Source: Candidatus Omnitrophica bacterium 4484_49
GTDB taxonomy: Bacteria; Omnitrophota; Gorgyraeia; Kaelpiales; Kaelpiaceae
Direction: 5' to 3'
Assembly: GCA_002085265.1 (NCBI GenBank)
Contig: NATI01000074.1
Location: 1 to 8,491 of the forward strand
DNA length: 8,491 nt
Part shown: positions 6,495-8,491 of the stretch, piece by piece
How positions within the stretch are numbered: position 1 is the stretch's first letter
How the letters are laid out: every line of letters starts with the position of its first letter
Translations under genes and position numbers: made by a program
Notes under the pieces: model-generated
Seen by the model: only the letters and a program-made list of their open reading frames with translations
Told to the model about the DNA's origin: nothing
The model's database searches: none

Positions 6495-6823
6495 CTCTGC
6501 CAATATATCACAAATTGAGGGATCAACACACCAATTGCTGAACCTGCAAACATTTTTTTATTGATAATTGCCGAAAAAATCAAAATTGCTGCTAACAGCA
6601 GATATCTTAAAATATAATTACCAAACATAAAATAACCTATCTGTTGAACCTGAACTTTACGGGCTAAAATAAAAAAGTTAAATACTCCACCACATACCCC
6701 GAGTAAAATACCAGCTGCTATGTAAAATTTAACCGCAACCAAACTTATAAAAATCAATAATCCCGCCACAATAAATGAACCTTTAAATATTTTATATTTT
6801 ACTTCCTCTATCTCCTTCATCAT
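6464..6823 (-). CDS. atpI: AtpI-like ATP synthase accessory membrane protein
   Basis: A 119-residue, very hydrophobic protein with four predicted membrane helices (about 13-32, 33-53, 68-87 and 91-108). It matches the ATP synthase I-chain family in size and topology and in its place between atpZ and atpB. AtpI proteins help assemble the c ring in some bacteria, including Na+ enzymes; this is known for the family and inferred here. Visible marks are the KGSFIVAG entry to helix 1, the FNFFILAR exit of helix 2 and the basic WQRWELNK end. Sequence conservation in this family is low, so the call rests mainly on topology and position. Two ATGs lie side by side (6823 and 6820), with no clear Shine-Dalgarno for either; translation probably re-initiates from atpZ. 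The tail overlaps atpB by about 31 bases. Confidence 0.72.
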   Translation of the reverse strand: MMKEIEEVKYKIFKGSFIVAGLLIFISLVAVKFYIAAGILLGVCGGVFNFFILARKVQVQQIGYFMFGNYILRYLLLAAILIFSAIINKKMFAGSAIGVLIPQFVIYWQRWELNKSLKL

Positions 6824-7025
6824 TCAGTTCTTTTATCCTTCTGTAAACAGCAGTAAGTCCTCCACTAAGTCCAAATATCAAAAATAGAATTGTAAATATG
6901 CCTTTAGTGCGGAATTTGCCATCGAACCAGATCCCGAGAATGACTCCACCAATTGTAGTGATTCCAATAACAAGCCCAATTTCAGAAACCAAGCTGAGAT
7001 ATCTGAAAATAGAATTATTCTTCAC
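6792..7025 (-). CDS. atpZ: AtpZ/AtpQ-like small membrane protein of the ATP synthase operon
   Basis: This 77-residue protein has two predicted membrane helices (about 9-33 and 43-61). They are joined by the short polar turn FDGKFRTKG, and a charged cytoplasmic tail follows. The glycine-rich helices (IGGVILGIWFD, then LFLIFGLSGGL) and the YRRIKE ending match the small AtpZ/AtpQ family found ahead of atpI in many F-type operons. Family members have been linked to Mg2+/Ca2+ handling or to assembly of the c ring with AtpI; that role is family knowledge and is not shown here. The start is GTG, four bases after the pyrE stop, with a GGGAG ribosome site about 12 bases upstream inside pyrE. The end overlaps atpI by 32 bases, an unusually long overlap that suggests coupled translation. 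Confidence 0.75.
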   Translation of the reverse strand: MKNNSIFRYLSLVSEIGLVIGITTIGGVILGIWFDGKFRTKGIFTILFLIFGLSGGLTAVYRRIKELNDEGDRGSKI

Positions 7026-7029
7026 AATA

Positions 7030-7596
7030 TCATCTGCTCCCTGGCTTTACCAGGGGAATTTCCTTTTTACATAGAGGACAATCCTCAGGTGTATAGGTAG
7101 GTAATTTATATTTCAAAAGGTAATGATACTTATTTCTGATTTTAAATTTATCACTACACCTATCAATCACTGCTCCCACTCCTACAATGAGGGGATTAAA
7201 TACCTTAATAAGTTCCTTAAGCTCCAGAACAGATTTCCCGGTGGTCAAGACATCCTCAACAATCAAAACTCGCTCTCTGTTCTTAATTTCAAAACCTCTT
7301 TTCAAAACCAGTTTCCCATTCTCCCTTTCAGCAAACATCGCCCGTGCTCCTACGACCCTTGCAGTCTCATAAGCCAGAATAATCCCCCCCATAGCAATAC
7401 CTATAACAATTGCTGGCCTATCCAGCCGAAAGTTCTCGGCCAGAGCATTGGCTATCCTGGCAGTAAACTTGGGATACTGAAATACTCTTGCCAGCTGAAT
7501 ATATTGTTCGGAATGCAATCCACTGGAAAGTAAAAAATGTCCAGCCTGTATAGCAGAGGTGGTATTTAAAATTTCAAGTAGTTCCTCCTCTTTCAT
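7030..7596 (-). CDS. pyrE: Orotate phosphoribosyltransferase, Thermus-type
   Basis: PyrE transfers phosphoribose from PRPP to orotate, giving OMP for PyrF. The 188-residue protein shows the early HFLLSSGLHSEQYIQ segment (20-34), the AERENG catalytic-loop region near 89-94, and the PRPP-binding signature VLIVEDVLTTGKS (110-122) with the paired acidic residues. The C-terminus TPEDCPLCKKEIPLVKPGS (169-187), with Cys173 and Cys176, is the tail I associate with the Thermus-family branch; E. coli PyrE lacks it. A strong AAGGAGGT site at 7603-7610 sits six bases before the ATG, and the start overlaps the pyrF stop (ATGA). Its own stop lies four bases before the atpZ GTG, which ties the pyrimidine genes physically to the ATP synthase genes. 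Confidence 0.95.
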   Translation of the reverse strand: MKEEELLEILNTTSAIQAGHFLLSSGLHSEQYIQLARVFQYPKFTARIANALAENFRLDRPAIVIGIAMGGIILAYETARVVGARAMFAERENGKLVLKRGFEIKNRERVLIVEDVLTTGKSVLELKELIKVFNPLIVGVGAVIDRCSDKFKIRNKYHYLLKYKLPTYTPEDCPLCKKEIPLVKPGSR

Positions 7597-8270
7597 TTCA
7601 TAACCTCCTTTACAATTTTCAATGGATCGCGGGCACTAAGCACTGCTCTACCCATAACCATATAATCTGCACCTGCGGACAATGCTTCCTGGGGCGTAGC
7701 AATCCTTCTCTGGTCGTCTCGATTTGTCCTTTTCAACCTGATACCTGGCGTAACTCCTATAAAGTTCTTGCCCAGTTTAGCACGTAGATATTCCAATTCC
7801 TTCACAGAACAGACGATACCATCTGCACCTGCATTTAATGCTAATTTAGCAAGTTTATAAACTAAGATATTGATTTTATTTTTAAATCCTAAAAAATGCA
7901 AGTCTTTTTCTTCCATACTGGTAACAACTGTAACAGCCAACATTAAAGGCCGCTGAGAAGAAGGATACTTCTCCAGAACCTTTCTGGCCTCAGAGATCAT
8001 TCTTTCTCCTCCCAGAGCATGAACCGTAAACATCTTTACCTTCAGCTCAACGATTCTCCTCACACTTTCCGCAACCTGAGTGGGGATATCGTAAAGTTTC
8101 AAATCCAGAAAGACCTCACAGTTATAGCTTCTAACCAGCTGTATAATTTGGTTACCATAGGGAATAAACAATCTGGGACCAATTTTAAAAATTCTTACAA
8201 CTGGAGAAAGGAGTTCCAGATACTTTCTCGCCTCTTCCAAACCTTCCACATCAAGTGCCACGATAATCAT
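7593..8270 (-). CDS. pyrF: Orotidine-5'-phosphate decarboxylase
   Basis: PyrF decarboxylates OMP to UMP, the last step of de novo pyrimidine synthesis, as a cytosolic TIM-barrel dimer. From the chosen ATG the protein is 225 residues, normal for the bacterial short form. It begins MIIVALDV with the substrate Asp at 7, followed by Lys29 in FKIGPRLF. The catalytic D-x-K-x-x-D array is in FLDLKLYDIP (D56, K58, D61). VTPGIR (173-178) and DQRRIATP supply the phosphate-binding region, and GADYMVMGR ends in Arg208. A TTG three codons upstream (8279) is in frame, but it lies inside pyrD and no ribosome site favours it. The ATG follows the pyrD stop by one base. The stop overlaps the pyrE start by four bases (ATGA). 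Confidence 0.95.
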   Translation of the reverse strand: MIIVALDVEGLEEARKYLELLSPVVRIFKIGPRLFIPYGNQIIQLVRSYNCEVFLDLKLYDIPTQVAESVRRIVELKVKMFTVHALGGERMISEARKVLEKYPSSQRPLMLAVTVVTSMEEKDLHFLGFKNKINILVYKLAKLALNAGADGIVCSVKELEYLRAKLGKNFIGVTPGIRLKRTNRDDQRRIATPQEALSAGADYMVMGRAVLSARDPLKIVKEVMK

Positions 8271-8271
8271 C

Positions 8272-8491
8272 TCAGTCAATTTTCAAACTGCCGATTAACT
8301 CTTCATAACTCAGCTTATGTCTCCAGAGATAATTTTTTATGCCAGATATAACCTCCAGCACAGCTCCGGGATTTATAAAGTTAACTGTACCCAAACTGAC
8401 AAATGTCGCTCCCGCGATTATATACTCCACAGCATGGCAGGCATCCATAATACCCCCGGAAGCAATTATAGGTACATCCTTCACATTAGAA
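8272..8491 (-). CDS. pyrD: Dihydroorotate dehydrogenase, C-terminal part (5' end outside window)
   Basis: This is the last ~72 codons of a dihydroorotate dehydrogenase, the flavin enzyme that oxidises dihydroorotate to orotate in pyrimidine synthesis. The frame stays open to the window edge, so the gene is cut by the window and not broken. The visible part has the FMN phosphate-binding end of the TIM barrel: a VPIIASGGI strand-loop, then a helix, then an AGATFVSLGT strand, then the conserved FINPGAVLEVISGIKNYL tail. This ending resembles the cytosolic class 1B catalytic subunit, the partner of PyrK; that class assignment is inferred from the tail and from the operon. The stop codon lies one base before the pyrF ATG, so the two are probably translationally coupled. 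The GTG at 8484 is an internal valine, not a start. Confidence 0.88.
   Translation of the reverse strand, partial: SNVKDVPIIASGGIMDACHAVEYIIAGATFVSLGTVNFINPGAVLEVISGIKNYLWRHKLSYEELIGSLKID

Noticed and set aside
7123..7533. Plus-strand open frames opposite pyrE
   Set aside because: They are antisense to the conserved PRPP-binding region, lack ribosome sites and have no recognisable protein features.
1..8491. CRISPR array, insertion sequence, attachment site or defence system
   Set aside because: No direct-repeat arrays, transposase or integrase sequence, or terminal inverted repeats were seen on either strand; the tRNA has no duplicated 3' end nearby.

Overview
The window reads almost entirely on the minus strand. 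It carries the end of a de novo pyrimidine gene set running directly into an F-type ATP synthase operon. In transcription order (falling coordinates) the genes are pyrD (3' part only), pyrF, pyrE, atpZ, atpI, atpB, atpE, atpF, atpH (damaged), atpA, atpG and atpD. Every junction is an overlap or a gap of at most 11 bases. No promoter or terminator is visible inside, so one long message with translational coupling is the simplest reading.

The ATP synthase is bacterial. The c subunit carries E46 in its first helix and an ETTGVY stretch (E79, T80, T81, Y84) in its second. This is the ligand pattern of sodium-translocating rotors, in the two-carboxylate form described for Fusobacterium nucleatum. 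I therefore infer a Na+-coupled, probably anaerobic or energy-limited bacterium. The phylum cannot be fixed from this window. AT-leaning composition, good Shine-Dalgarno sites and a tRNA without encoded CCA say bacterium and little more.

Two parts of the complex are abnormal. The delta gene atpH is split between two frames and lacks about 45 residues in the middle. No epsilon gene (atpC) follows atpD. Instead, about 60 bases after atpD there is a likely new promoter and a small secreted protein with a jelly-roll/carbohydrate-binding look, then tRNA-Val(UAC) only 11 bases after its stop codon.

The last ~176 bases hold no clear gene. They do contain a good sigma-70-type promoter pointing out of the window, with an ATG a few bases downstream. 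The plus strand holds no gene I would support. Functionally, pyrD-F-E finish UMP synthesis and the atp genes build the membrane ion-driven ATP synthase; the secreted protein and tRNA look like an unrelated downstream unit.
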